Positions 7,553 through 15,124 are shown, counted from the stretch's first letter. The stretch: DNA of 15,927 nucleotides from an uncultured Fidelibacterota bacterium (GCA_913054425.1 CAJXJG010000019.1:1-15927), one strand, 5' to 3'. A program made the numbers and translations. Notes: a model not told the origin generated them from the letters alone.

Positions 7553-7582
7553 AATTTAAACAGTTGAAAGATTGCTTGACAA
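7553..7582 (-). promoter_or_regulatory. Possible sigma70-like promoter for the bifunctional nuclease gene
   Basis: Read on the minus strand, TTGTCA (7582-7577) is a 5-of-6 match to a -35 box, and TAAATT (7558-7553) lies 18 nt downstream as a fair -10 box. Transcription would start almost at the ATG (7546), giving a leaderless or nearly leaderless mRNA. No ribosome binding site is visible before the ATG, which agrees with that reading but does not prove it. Confidence 0.35.
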
Positions 7583-7665
7583 TCCTTTTTACCCGTTTGT
7601 TGGCAGTCATCAGAAAAATCTTGTCCAGCAACTATTGATAAATTTCCCTGATATTTGATAATTGA

Positions 7666-8706
7666 TTATAATATATTCAGTTCTTTTTTCAACTGGACAA
7701 TCTTTGCTACTGGCGATGGATCAGTCTCATGAGCAATAGCGCACCAGTAACTGACCCAATCGCCAAAATGAATCAAATGTAAAAACCGTACCATTCGATT
7801 TTTTTCTAAAACCTCCACGGTATGCTGAGAAATGTCTGAATTATTTAATATTTTTTTGGTTATTTCCTGGCGGATTCCAACCCTGTCATGGTGAGACTTG
7901 TCTTTAATCCAAATCAATGCGATATATTTAAATAAATCCGAATTATTTTCCCATCCAACAATCTCATTATGATTTAATTCAGGTAATTCATTATGATAAG
8001 CAAGCATTTTTGCATTTTCGCACAATTGTCCTTTCCACCGCATTGCAATAATATTTGTGGAATTAGCTTCTCCATAAATCACAGGAATTTTATTGTAAAT
8101 TTGTTGTGCAAGTGAATAGGTGGGGTTGTTGGAACTAACCAATCCATATACTTCTCTTTTTATATTGAGCAGATCGATTAGAGATTCTAGATTATAGCAA
8201 AACCGATTACTTATCAAGCCTAGATTCTGCATTAAAAATAGCATTGGAATAAACGAATAAGCCAAGGCAGCCCTAGGCTGAAGACCCCCTGGTATTTTAA
8301 TATAATCAAATCTCTCTTTGTCTAATCTTTTCATCAGTTTACCACCAGTCGTAATTCCAATAATTTCCGTACCTTTTTGCAGGGCATCTTCATAGGCTGA
8401 AAGAGTCTCTTCTGTGTCCCCGGAATAGGAAGAGCAAATCACTAATGTTTTTTCATTCGCCCAATTGGGAATTGAATATTGCCGCGAAACAAATACAGGT
8501 ATCTTTAATTCATCTTTAACCAAAGCACATAGAATATCTCCACCTATGGCAGAACCTCCCATCCCCACAATTATTACATTCCGTAAAGATGTAAATTGTT
8601 TCTTTAAATTGATCTGCCTGCCTATACCTACAGCCTCAAAGATTTGATCAGGAAAATTATATATAGCTCCGTGCATATTATCTATGTCGATATCTTGTTT
8701 ATTCAC
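7666..8706 (-). CDS. Bifunctional phosphoglucose/phosphomannose isomerase
   Basis: This enzyme family interconverts fructose-6-P with both glucose-6-P and mannose-6-P in one SIS-fold active site and was first described in archaea. The 346 residues carry VGMGGSAIGGDIL (47-59), the sugar-phosphate loop SSYSGDTEET (92-101), the family-specific GGLQPRAALAYS (140-151), and ENAKM...LPELNHNEIVGW with Glu230 and His246. These have the 16-residue spacing of the catalytic Glu203 and His219 of the Pyrobaculum enzyme. The C-terminal HFGDWVSYWCAIAHETDP also fits. The start is GTG at 8706, preceded by AAAAGGAAACGAG; an ATG ten codons further in is an alternative. It lies 20 nt after the prenyl synthase gene and near the mutase that uses its product, so an operon for sugar-nucleotide precursors is likely. 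Confidence 0.93.
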   Translation of the reverse strand: MNKQDIDIDNMHGAIYNFPDQIFEAVGIGRQINLKKQFTSLRNVIIVGMGGSAIGGDILCALVKDELKIPVFVSRQYSIPNWANEKTLVICSSYSGDTEETLSAYEDALQKGTEIIGITTGGKLMKRLDKERFDYIKIPGGLQPRAALAYSFIPMLFLMQNLGLISNRFCYNLESLIDLLNIKREVYGLVSSNNPTYSLAQQIYNKIPVIYGEANSTNIIAMRWKGQLCENAKMLAYHNELPELNHNEIVGWENNSDLFKYIALIWIKDKSHHDRVGIRQEITKKILNNSDISQHTVEVLEKNRMVRFLHLIHFGDWVSYWCAIAHETDPSPVAKIVQLKKELNIL

Positions 8707-8726
8707 CCTCGTTTCCTTTTGAATAG

Positions 8727-9707
8727 TTACTTTACCCTTGTAAGAATTATATTCGTAAACTGTTTTAATGTTTCACGGTGGCTTGAGGGAATAACTTCCA
8801 GTTCATTCCTGGCTTTACTCATGAATTCTTCTACATAATTATATGCTTTTTCTATAATATTTTTTCTGTTTAAATAATCTCGAAGATGAAGAATAGCAGC
8901 CTGAATTTCCATTTTTTTGATATTTTCCCAAAAGGATGACCACTCCTCTTGATTATCTTCCCTAGCTAATACTGTCAATATTGTTTGTTTTCCAGAAATC
9001 AAATCACTCCCAAGACTTTTTCCTACAGTTTCTATGTCCCCATAAACTTCAAGAATGTCATCCTGAATTTGAAATGCTCTACCCAAGTTTAATCCAAACA
9101 ATCTTAGCTTGTTAATTGTTTCTTCACTTTGATCACTAATAATACCACTCATTTCAGCACAAAGGCCAATAAGCCATGCTGTCTTTTTTTCAATCATCAA
9201 AAAGTAATCGCTTAGAGAAATATCATTATTGTTTTCAAATGCCTTATCATAAGCTTGTCCTTCACAGACAATCAATGCAGCTTTGTTGAAGGCATGAATT
9301 GCCGGCAGTGTTTTTGTTTTGATCTTGGAAATAAGGAGTTGGGAAACCACATAAATACCATCTCCAGAAAGAATTGCGGTGGATTGGTCCCATTTTTCAT
9401 GGATAGTGTCCTTCCCATGACGGATGTTATCCTGATCCATAATATCATCATGAACCAGAGTAAAATTATGAAGGAGTTCAACCGCTAATCCTGCATTGCT
9501 CATATCTTCCCGATCTGCTCCAAAAGCATCCCCCACAAGATGAACCAAAATTGCACGCAGCCGTTTACCCCCGCCTGACAAGGTGTATCGAATGGGTGTA
9601 TATAAGTATTCCGGATGAGAAGGTAGATCAATTTTGGAAAGTGCTCTATCAATTTCAGCTCGTAGGGATTCTATTTGAGGTGAAAATAAATCAGTGCCCT
9701 GTTTCAA
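8727..9707 (-). CDS. trans-Polyprenyl diphosphate synthase (farnesyl/geranylgeranyl type)
   Basis: The enzyme joins isopentenyl diphosphate units to an allylic diphosphate, making linear prenyl chains for quinones, carriers or other isoprenoids. The 326 residues show GGGKRLRAIL (45-54), the first aspartate-rich motif HDDIMDQDNIRHG with Asp87, Asp88 and Asp91, and the second motif FQIQDDILEVYGD, where the last Asp is Glu. A Phe (Phe82) is five residues before the first motif, and the motif lacks the two-residue insert of E. coli IspA. That combination resembles archaeal geranylgeranyl synthases, so a C20 product is my guess; chain length is not certain. The start is TTG at 9707, lying inside the 3' end of the mutase gene with a 17-nt overlap. 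An AGGAAAAGTAGAGA stretch precedes it. Translation is probably coupled. Confidence 0.92.
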   Translation of the reverse strand: MKQGTDLFSPQIESLRAEIDRALSKIDLPSHPEYLYTPIRYTLSGGGKRLRAILVHLVGDAFGADREDMSNAGLAVELLHNFTLVHDDIMDQDNIRHGKDTIHEKWDQSTAILSGDGIYVVSQLLISKIKTKTLPAIHAFNKAALIVCEGQAYDKAFENNNDISLSDYFLMIEKKTAWLIGLCAEMSGIISDQSEETINKLRLFGLNLGRAFQIQDDILEVYGDIETVGKSLGSDLISGKQTILTVLAREDNQEEWSSFWENIKKMEIQAAILHLRDYLNRKNIIEKAYNYVEEFMSKARNELEVIPSSHRETLKQFTNIILTRVK

Positions 9708-11064
9708 TCTCTACTTTTCCTATGCTTTGCAATTTGGTTAAAACAAGATTCTTGATTTCTTCCTTTCTCTCTGATGTGTTTGCTTCGAATCTGCATACGA
9801 TCACAGGCTGAGTATTTGAAGCCCGTATCAGTCCCCACCCATCACCAAATTTGATGCGGACTCCATCTACCGTGCTGCAATCGTAGTTGGCATTAAAATA
9901 GTCAGCAGCTTCTTTTGCAATCCGAAACTTTTCTTCATCTGACTCACAAGCCATTCTCATCTCCGGAGTAGAATAATATTTTGGCAGATTGGCTACAAGA
10001 TCAGATAATTTTTTATTTGTTCTTGATAACATCTGGACAGTCCGGGCAGCAACATAAGTGGCATCATCATAACCAAAATAATCATCTGCAAAAAAGATAT
10101 GTCCACTCATTTCCCCGCCAAATTTACATTGGAGGTCGGACATTTTCTTTTTGATAAGTGAATGGCCTGTTTTCCACATTACCGGGGTACCACCATGCTT
10201 CACAATCTCTTCTTCCAGCGCCTGGGAACATTTCACATCAAATAGAACTTCATCATTCTCAATTATAATTTCCGGTAGGAATAAGCACATGAGTTGGTCA
10301 GACCATATAATTTCTCCTTGTTCATCAATTACCCCAACACGGTCGCCATCACCATCAAACGCAATTCCAATATCATGCTGACCTTTTTTCATCAATTCAA
10401 TCAAATCCTTGAGATTCTCTTTTATGGTAGGATCCGGATGATGGTTTGGAAAGGTACCATCAATATCACAAAATAATTCTGTTAATTCCACATTGTTAAG
10501 TCTTTTAAATATCTTTGGTGAATTAATTGCAGCTGCAGCGTTGCCGCAATCCATAGCAACTTTCATTGGTTTTTCTACGGTAATTTTACTCAGTATCATA
10601 TCCTCATACTCATTCAGGAGATTATATCGCACTTCAGTGCCTGTACCTTCTTCAAAATCTTCCTTTTCAATAATTTTCCGTATAGCCTGAATTGCTTCTC
10701 CGTAAACTGCCATTTTCAACATGGATAATTTAAACCCGTTGAATTCAGGGGGATTATGGCTTCCAGTGATTTGAACAGCACCCACAGCATCCAGTTTGAA
10801 CATGCTGTAATAGTTAACAGGAGTTGGTACTATGCCAATATTGATAACATCAACTCCTGTGGATAAAACTCCCTTTTTAAAATTTTCAATGAGGGAAGGT
10901 GTTGTCAAACGCACATCTCCACTCAAGACAATTTCCATCCCTCCGTGGCGCTTAACGTATGTAGAAAACCCCTTTCCCAGGGATTCAACAACTTCCGGTG
11001 GAAAGTCATCAATAACTTTACCTCGAATATCGTACTCGCGAAAAATATATTTATTTATATCCAC
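9691..11064 (-). CDS. Phosphomannomutase / phosphoglucomutase
   Basis: This 457-residue alpha-D-phosphohexomutase moves phosphate between C6 and C1 of mannose or glucose, supplying mannose-1-P and glucose-1-P for GDP-mannose and UDP/dTDP-sugars. All four domains' landmarks are present: FREYDIRG (8-15), the phosphoserine loop TGSHNPPEFNG with Ser102, the metal loop DGDGDR (237-242), the sugar-binding loop GGEMSGH (316-322), and the phosphate-binding RASNTQP (414-420). GEMSGH is the form seen in dual-specificity AlgC-type enzymes, so both sugars are likely substrates. The start is GTG at 11064 with AGAAAG about 8 nt upstream, giving the standard N terminus. The last 17 nt overlap the prenyl synthase start. 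The neighbouring isomerase gene makes its mannose-6-P or glucose-6-P substrate. Confidence 0.94.
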   Translation of the reverse strand: MDINKYIFREYDIRGKVIDDFPPEVVESLGKGFSTYVKRHGGMEIVLSGDVRLTTPSLIENFKKGVLSTGVDVINIGIVPTPVNYYSMFKLDAVGAVQITGSHNPPEFNGFKLSMLKMAVYGEAIQAIRKIIEKEDFEEGTGTEVRYNLLNEYEDMILSKITVEKPMKVAMDCGNAAAAINSPKIFKRLNNVELTELFCDIDGTFPNHHPDPTIKENLKDLIELMKKGQHDIGIAFDGDGDRVGVIDEQGEIIWSDQLMCLFLPEIIIENDEVLFDVKCSQALEEEIVKHGGTPVMWKTGHSLIKKKMSDLQCKFGGEMSGHIFFADDYFGYDDATYVAARTVQMLSRTNKKLSDLVANLPKYYSTPEMRMACESDEEKFRIAKEAADYFNANYDCSTVDGVRIKFGDGWGLIRASNTQPVIVCRFEANTSERKEEIKNLVLTKLQSIGKVEIETGH

Positions 11065-11143
11065 AAAATTTTCTTTCTAAACCACAAGTAAAAATACAGC
11101 GGTTATTTTGTACGTGCCCATATCTTTAAAGTTAAATCAATTC

Positions 11144-11176
11144 AAGGATTCAGGAAATCAGGAGTTTCCTGTCCTT
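11144..11176. terminator. Strong imperfect hairpin between the small gene and the mutase gene
   Basis: AAGGA TT CAGGAAA (11144-11157) pairs with TTTCCTG TCCTT (11165-11176), a 12-bp stem with a 2-nt bulge and a 7-nt loop. On the minus strand, along which the flanking genes run, the right arm is preceded by TTTTT and the structure is followed by GAATTGATTT, not a clean U-tract. It may be a partial terminator, an attenuator or an mRNA-stability element between the 102-residue gene and the mutase gene. On the plus strand it is followed by AAAAA. Confidence 0.45.
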
Positions 11177-11238
11177 AAAAATATGCCGAGTTACCCAAAC
11201 CCAGCTAATAGAATCCACAGCAGGTATTGCATTGATGA

Positions 11239-11547
11239 TTAATCGGCGGCTTTATCCATGGCAAAAACGATTATGTTCAATTCTTCAAGGAACACTTTTG
11301 TTTTGGAACAAACAGGTGCGTTTGTCACCAGATTCACTCCTTCTGCCCCAATGGCATCTAAAACAATTTTAGCCTGTTCCCTGATTATTTCTCCGTCTTT
11401 CATAATAATTCGGCTCTTTCTATCTTTGATTATGACCCATTGCCCATCAGGGAGATGTCCAGTCTTAATGTTAGAAGGAATAACATGTGTTTTTGAATCA
11501 ACAACAGTGATTTCCTCGCCATTTAAAAAATATTTGTTTCTACTCAT
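11239..11547 (-). CDS. Small protein of unknown function (102 residues)
   Basis: I do not recognise this protein. From ATG 11547 it reads MSRNKYFLNGEEITVVDSK and has 102 residues with no signal peptide or membrane segment. The first half is rich in short strands (GQWVIIKD, SRIIMKDGE). The second half looks like an alpha/beta unit, a helix (REQAKIVLDAIG) then a strand (GVNLVTNAPVC), a helix (KTKVFLEEL) and a strand (NIIVFAMDK). This last part faintly resembles the end of NifX/NifB-type cofactor-binding domains, but the match is too weak to name. The start is 10 nt after the murQ stop; an in-frame TTG at 11574 would give nine more residues overlapping murQ and is less likely. Codon-level looks and spacing support a real gene in one transcription unit with murQ. 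An antisense reading frame covers the same bases and is rejected. Confidence 0.65.
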   Translation of the reverse strand: MSRNKYFLNGEEITVVDSKTHVIPSNIKTGHLPDGQWVIIKDRKSRIIMKDGEIIREQAKIVLDAIGAEGVNLVTNAPVCSKTKVFLEELNIIVFAMDKAAD

Positions 11548-11557
11548 TTTTGATATA

Positions 11558-12475
11558 TCAATCAATATCACCAATAATTTTTCTTAGAAATCCATTATGT
11601 TCTTCAATCAATTCCTCCGCTTCATTTTTAGTGCATTTTTTCAAAATCATGACAATGGCTGTTTTGACAGATCCACCTGCTTCTGTAAGTTTTTCTTTTG
11701 AAGACTCATAATCCAGATCAGTCAGTTGTTCAATAATTCTTGAACCCCTGTCAGCAAGTTTTTCGTTCACTACCTGGAGATCTACCATTAAATTTCCATA
11801 AACTTTACCGAGCCTGATCATGGTTACGGTAGAAATCATATTTAATACCATTTTCGTTGCTGTTCCAGACTTCATCCGTGTGGAACCGGTAATAATTTCT
11901 GCTCCAACATCAATAGCCATTAAGGAATTCACTTCAACGGGTACTAAGGGTTGTGGATTGCAAATTATATATGCCGTTGGTGAACCAATATTGTGCGCAT
12001 ATTCAAGAGCTGATAGTACGTAAGATGTAGCACTGCTGCTGGCAATTCCAATAACGAGGTCACCTTTTTTTAAATCTGCCATTTTGAGATCATGGACTGC
12101 ATCTTCAGGCTGATCTTCAGCACCTTCAATTGATCGTATCAATGCCTCCCTTCCACCTGCGATGATGCCCTGAAACAGTTCTCTTGATGCGGAAAATGTT
12201 GGGGGTATCTCGGTAGCATCCAGCATGCCCAGCCTCCCGCTGGTGCCGGCGCCAACATAAAATATTCTATTGTTTGTCCGTATAGCATTTACTGCAAGTT
12301 TCACTGTCTTTTCAATCTGTGGCAGGACTTTCTTAACCTGTTGAGTTATGGTTTGATCTTCATCATTTATTAATCGAAGAATTTCCATAATATTTAATTT
12401 ATCAATCTGGTGAGAATGGATATTCTGTTGCTCGGTGGAAAGATATTTTCGATCACCATATTTCATGTTTTCCAT
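11558..12475 (-). CDS. murQ: N-acetylmuramic acid 6-phosphate etherase (MurQ-like)
   Basis: MurQ cleaves the lactyl ether of N-acetylmuramic acid 6-phosphate to N-acetylglucosamine 6-phosphate and D-lactate, a cytoplasmic step of peptidoglycan recycling. The 305 residues contain the family signature VGAGTSGRLGMLDATEIPP (74-92) with Glu89, and IEGAED with Glu120, matching E. coli Glu83 and Glu114. The later segment GSTRMKSGTATKMVLNM is also typical. It has a SIS fold and a C-terminal helical domain (about 255-305). Unusually, the motif normally read as AASGRTPYV is ASSSATSYV here (145-153), with Gly, Arg and Pro all replaced. No other recycling genes (anmK, nagA, nagZ, amgK) are in the window. 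The gene follows the symporter gene by 78 nt and precedes a small unknown gene by 10 nt. Confidence 0.92.
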   Translation of the reverse strand: MENMKYGDRKYLSTEQQNIHSHQIDKLNIMEILRLINDEDQTITQQVKKVLPQIEKTVKLAVNAIRTNNRIFYVGAGTSGRLGMLDATEIPPTFSASRELFQGIIAGGREALIRSIEGAEDQPEDAVHDLKMADLKKGDLVIGIASSSATSYVLSALEYAHNIGSPTAYIICNPQPLVPVEVNSLMAIDVGAEIITGSTRMKSGTATKMVLNMISTVTMIRLGKVYGNLMVDLQVVNEKLADRGSRIIEQLTDLDYESSKEKLTEAGGSVKTAIVMILKKCTKNEAEELIEEHNGFLRKIIGDID

Positions 12476-12553
12476 ATCGAATATTTAGGAACGTTAGCTC
12501 TAACAATTCAAGGCTTAATCAATGCGATAACAACATCTTCCTGGCAGCAATCA

Positions 12554-13939
12554 TTAAGAATTTTTATCCAGTGTGGCAAAATACCGCTTTGCTTCTGCCA
12601 TAACTTTTGGCGATAATAATAATGTAGATATCATTGTGGGTATGGCCATGACAGCGAATAATCCATCTACAAAATTGATGGCAATATCAATTGAAATTAC
12701 TGAAGCTACAATAATTGCAATTATATAAAACCAGTTATAAATATTTTTATATCGAGTACCAAACAAATAACTGGTGCATTTTCTACCATAATATGAGTAA
12801 CCAAACATGGTAGATAAACTGAAGGTAAAAACAGCAACCATTAATAAAATTTTTCCAAAAAGTCCTAATTCTTTTGTAAAAGCCATGGTAGTAAGAGTCA
12901 CACCATTGACGTCCGCTACTTCTACTCCGGAAATTAAAATGACAAAGGCGGTAATACTGCACACAATAATGGTATCTATGAACGGACCAAGCATAGCAAC
13001 AAGCCCTTCCCTGACCGGTTCTTTTGTCTTGGCAGCACCATGAGCCATGGCTTCTGTTCCAATTCCAGCTTCATTAGAAAATGCCGCCCGCTTGATCCCG
13101 ATAATAATTATCATACCAAGGGATCCACCCAACACCGCATCACCGGTAAATGCATCCTGAATGATGGAAAGAAAAACAAATGGAATGTCTGATAAATTAT
13201 TTATAAGGATAATAAAAGCAGCAAAAAGATAGATAATAACCATAAATGGAACCATTCTGGATGCAACCTTTCCTATGCGGCGAATCCCTCCGAACACGAC
13301 TAATGAAACAATTACCGCGGTCAAGATACCCGTGAGCAGATTTCCAAGGATGGGTGATTCCAAAAAAAGTTCATTTGGGAGATAAATTTCATCGCGAACG
13401 ATTTGAGCTAATTGATTTGCTTGAAAAAGCACAAAACACCCAAAGAGGCCTGCAATACTGAAAAGGGTTGCTAAAGGTTTAAATTTATCTCCAAGTCCCT
13501 CCGAAATGACGTACATGGGGCCCCCCTGTATTTCCCCATTATCATCCTTCCCCCGGTACATAATACTCAGAGTACATGTAAAAAACTTTGTGGCCATTCC
13601 AATAATTGCGCTGACCCACATCCAAAAAAGGGCGCCCGGTCCACCCGTATGAATTGCCAAAGCAACGCCACCGATATTTCCCATTCCAACGGTACTTGCG
13701 AGGGCACTTGAAAGTGCTTGAAAATGATTAATCTGCCCCGGATCATCAGGATTATCATATTTCCCCCGCAAAATATTGATAGCATGTCCAAAATATCGAA
13801 ATGGAATAAATCTACTAAATGCAGTAAAAAATATACCGCCGCCTACTAGGAGCACTATTAGAGGAGTTCCCCACATTATGCTGGAGAAAGCAGACATTGC
13901 ATTATCTAAATAATTGATGAAATATTCCTGTAAATTCAA
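12554..13939 (-). CDS. Sodium:amino acid symporter, AGCS (alanine/glycine:cation) family
   Basis: This inner-membrane transporter of 461 residues imports small amino acids such as alanine or glycine with sodium. Family stretches in order are ALASTVGMGNIGGVALAIHT (79-98), GGPGALFWMWVSAIIGM (99-115), EIQGGPMYVISEGLG (136-150) and KRAAFSNEAGIGTEAMAH (283-300) followed by EPVREGL. By eye there are about ten or eleven hydrophobic segments, starting near residues 18-40, and the length fits the family. The start is TTG at 13939, since the family N terminus (a short helix before the first membrane segment) needs it; an ATG at codon 15 would cut into this. It is the first gene of the minus-strand run and lies 78 nt before murQ. 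Alanine uptake beside a cell-wall sugar enzyme is suggestive of wall recycling, but this is only context. Confidence 0.92.
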   Translation of the reverse strand: MNLQEYFINYLDNAMSAFSSIMWGTPLIVLLVGGGIFFTAFSRFIPFRYFGHAINILRGKYDNPDDPGQINHFQALSSALASTVGMGNIGGVALAIHTGGPGALFWMWVSAIIGMATKFFTCTLSIMYRGKDDNGEIQGGPMYVISEGLGDKFKPLATLFSIAGLFGCFVLFQANQLAQIVRDEIYLPNELFLESPILGNLLTGILTAVIVSLVVFGGIRRIGKVASRMVPFMVIIYLFAAFIILINNLSDIPFVFLSIIQDAFTGDAVLGGSLGMIIIIGIKRAAFSNEAGIGTEAMAHGAAKTKEPVREGLVAMLGPFIDTIIVCSITAFVILISGVEVADVNGVTLTTMAFTKELGLFGKILLMVAVFTFSLSTMFGYSYYGRKCTSYLFGTRYKNIYNWFYIIAIIVASVISIDIAINFVDGLFAVMAIPTMISTLLLSPKVMAEAKRYFATLDKNS

Positions 13940-13966
13940 TCTATCTTTTTCTTACCTATTTATTTT

Positions 13967-13995
13967 TAAAATATACAAATTATAGTGAAATTCAA
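13967..13995. promoter_or_regulatory. Divergent promoter region between the symporter and the LPS permease genes
   Basis: The two genes are transcribed away from each other with 79 nt between their start codons, so promoters for both should lie here or inside the coding ends. On the minus strand TATAAT (13984-13979) is a perfect -10 box, though with a poor -35. TTGAAT (13995-13990) with TATTTT 16 nt downstream (13973-13968) is a second option. On the plus strand TATAGT (13981-13986) is a 5-of-6 -10 box overlapping the minus-strand one, also without a good -35. If both are used the polymerases would compete for the same site. Confidence 0.4.
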
Positions 13996-14018
13996 ATCCA
14001 GAATAATCAGGTAAAAAG

Positions 14019-15107
14019 GTGAAACGACTAGATACATATCTCTTAAGACAGTTTTTAAATATTCTCATGATGGGTTTATTGGGATTTGTTACAATTTTTA
14101 TTGTAGTTGATCTCATTGAAAACCTGGACCGTTTTATTGATAATTCAGTTCCAATCGGTATCATTTTCAAATATTATCTTTTCACACTCCCCTGGTTTGT
14201 GAATATCGCTCTTCCGATGGCAACCCTCATTGCAACTGTATTCAGTGTCGGTCTAATGGTAAAACGGAATGAATGGACTGCCATGAAAGCCACAGGTATT
14301 AGTTTGTATCGTATTTCTGTACCACTTATTCTGGTAGGATTTATTCTTAGTTTTGTCTCTTATCAATTTGATAATAACCTGGTAAGCTGGGGAAATGAAA
14401 AACGGTATTCAATCGAAAGAAAGTATCAGAAAAAACGATCCAAACAAAACCGTCAAATTTTAAAGGATGTTTTTCTTCAAAAAAAAGAATCCACTCATAT
14501 TGCTCTTTCAAAATATCGTATCAATCAACAATTCGCTGAAGGAATTACAATCATCAAACTTGAAGAAGGTAAATTACATCAACGACTCGACGCAAAATCA
14601 ATGAGTTGGGTTGACTCCCTTTCTTCCTGGTTACTATCAAATTATTCCATTCGTACATTTAATTCTTACGGTGTAGAAACGAAAGTAGTTATTTCAGAAA
14701 ACGACACTCTTTTTTCATTTAATTTAAACCCGGAAGATATTTCCCAAGAATTTAAATCACCCGATGAATTGAATTACAAGGAACTAACAAAGCGAATTGC
14801 ACTCTTAAAAGAGAATGGAGTAAAAACAACCCGATGGGAAGTAGAACAGTATTTTAAAATCTCTTTTGCCTTTACCAATCTAATCGTAATCATGTTTGGA
14901 TTACCTCTTGTCGTAATAAAACCGAAAGGTGGTCTTTCCTTTGGTGCAGGTATGAGCGTGTTTGTGATCTTCGGATATTATGCTTTTATCAAATTTGGAC
15001 AATCACTTGGATACAAAGAAGTTCTTGAACCATTGGCATCTGCCTGGATTGGAAATGTAGTGTTTTCAATCGGTGGCTTGATTTTGTTGTTTTTCGCAAG
15101 GAAGTAA
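14019..15107 (+). CDS. LptF/LptG family lipopolysaccharide export permease (YjgP/YjgQ)
   Basis: Proteins of this family form the membrane part of the LptB2FG transporter that pulls LPS out of the inner membrane toward LptC and LptA. The 362 residues show the family layout: three N-terminal membrane segments (about 13-31, 57-80, 99-115), a periplasmic beta-rich domain (about 125-265), and three C-terminal segments (about 281-300, 307-324, 342-360). The cytoplasmic coupling helix between segments two and three reads KRNEWTAMKATGISLYRI (82-99), the site that contacts LptB in known structures. The start is GTG at 14019 with a weak AGG upstream; it gives the typical N terminus MKRLDTYLLRQFL. Whether it is LptF or LptG cannot be decided by eye. 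The usual second permease gene is not next to it. Confidence 0.92.
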   Translation: MKRLDTYLLRQFLNILMMGLLGFVTIFIVVDLIENLDRFIDNSVPIGIIFKYYLFTLPWFVNIALPMATLIATVFSVGLMVKRNEWTAMKATGISLYRISVPLILVGFILSFVSYQFDNNLVSWGNEKRYSIERKYQKKRSKQNRQILKDVFLQKKESTHIALSKYRINQQFAEGITIIKLEEGKLHQRLDAKSMSWVDSLSSWLLSNYSIRTFNSYGVETKVVISENDTLFSFNLNPEDISQEFKSPDELNYKELTKRIALLKENGVKTTRWEVEQYFKISFAFTNLIVIMFGLPLVVIKPKGGLSFGAGMSVFVIFGYYAFIKFGQSLGYKEVLEPLASAWIGNVVFSIGGLILLFFARK

Positions 15108-15124
15108 TCCCGAATTATTCAAGT

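Noticed and set aside
7570..7590. GATTG-CTTGA-CAATC hairpin followed by CTTTTT on the plus strand as a terminator
   Set aside because: No plus-strand gene ends nearby (rnc stops more than 550 nt upstream), and the stem is only 5 bp; it overlaps the proposed minus-strand -35 box.
9255..9488. Antisense frame within the prenyl synthase gene (and similar ones at 10151-10381, 11820-12023 and 12807-13043)
   Set aside because: They are shadows of conserved coding sequence with no independent support.
11258..11587. Plus-strand 109-codon frame antisense to the small unknown gene
   Set aside because: The opposite strand fits the murQ transcription unit, has sensible spacing and a more protein-like composition; the plus-strand product is a Ser/Ile-rich shadow.
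12493..12504. GTTAG-CT-CTAAC inverted repeat upstream of murQ as an operator
   Set aside because: Too short, and the 2-nt centre leaves only a 4-bp usable stem; such repeats occur by chance in AT-rich DNA.
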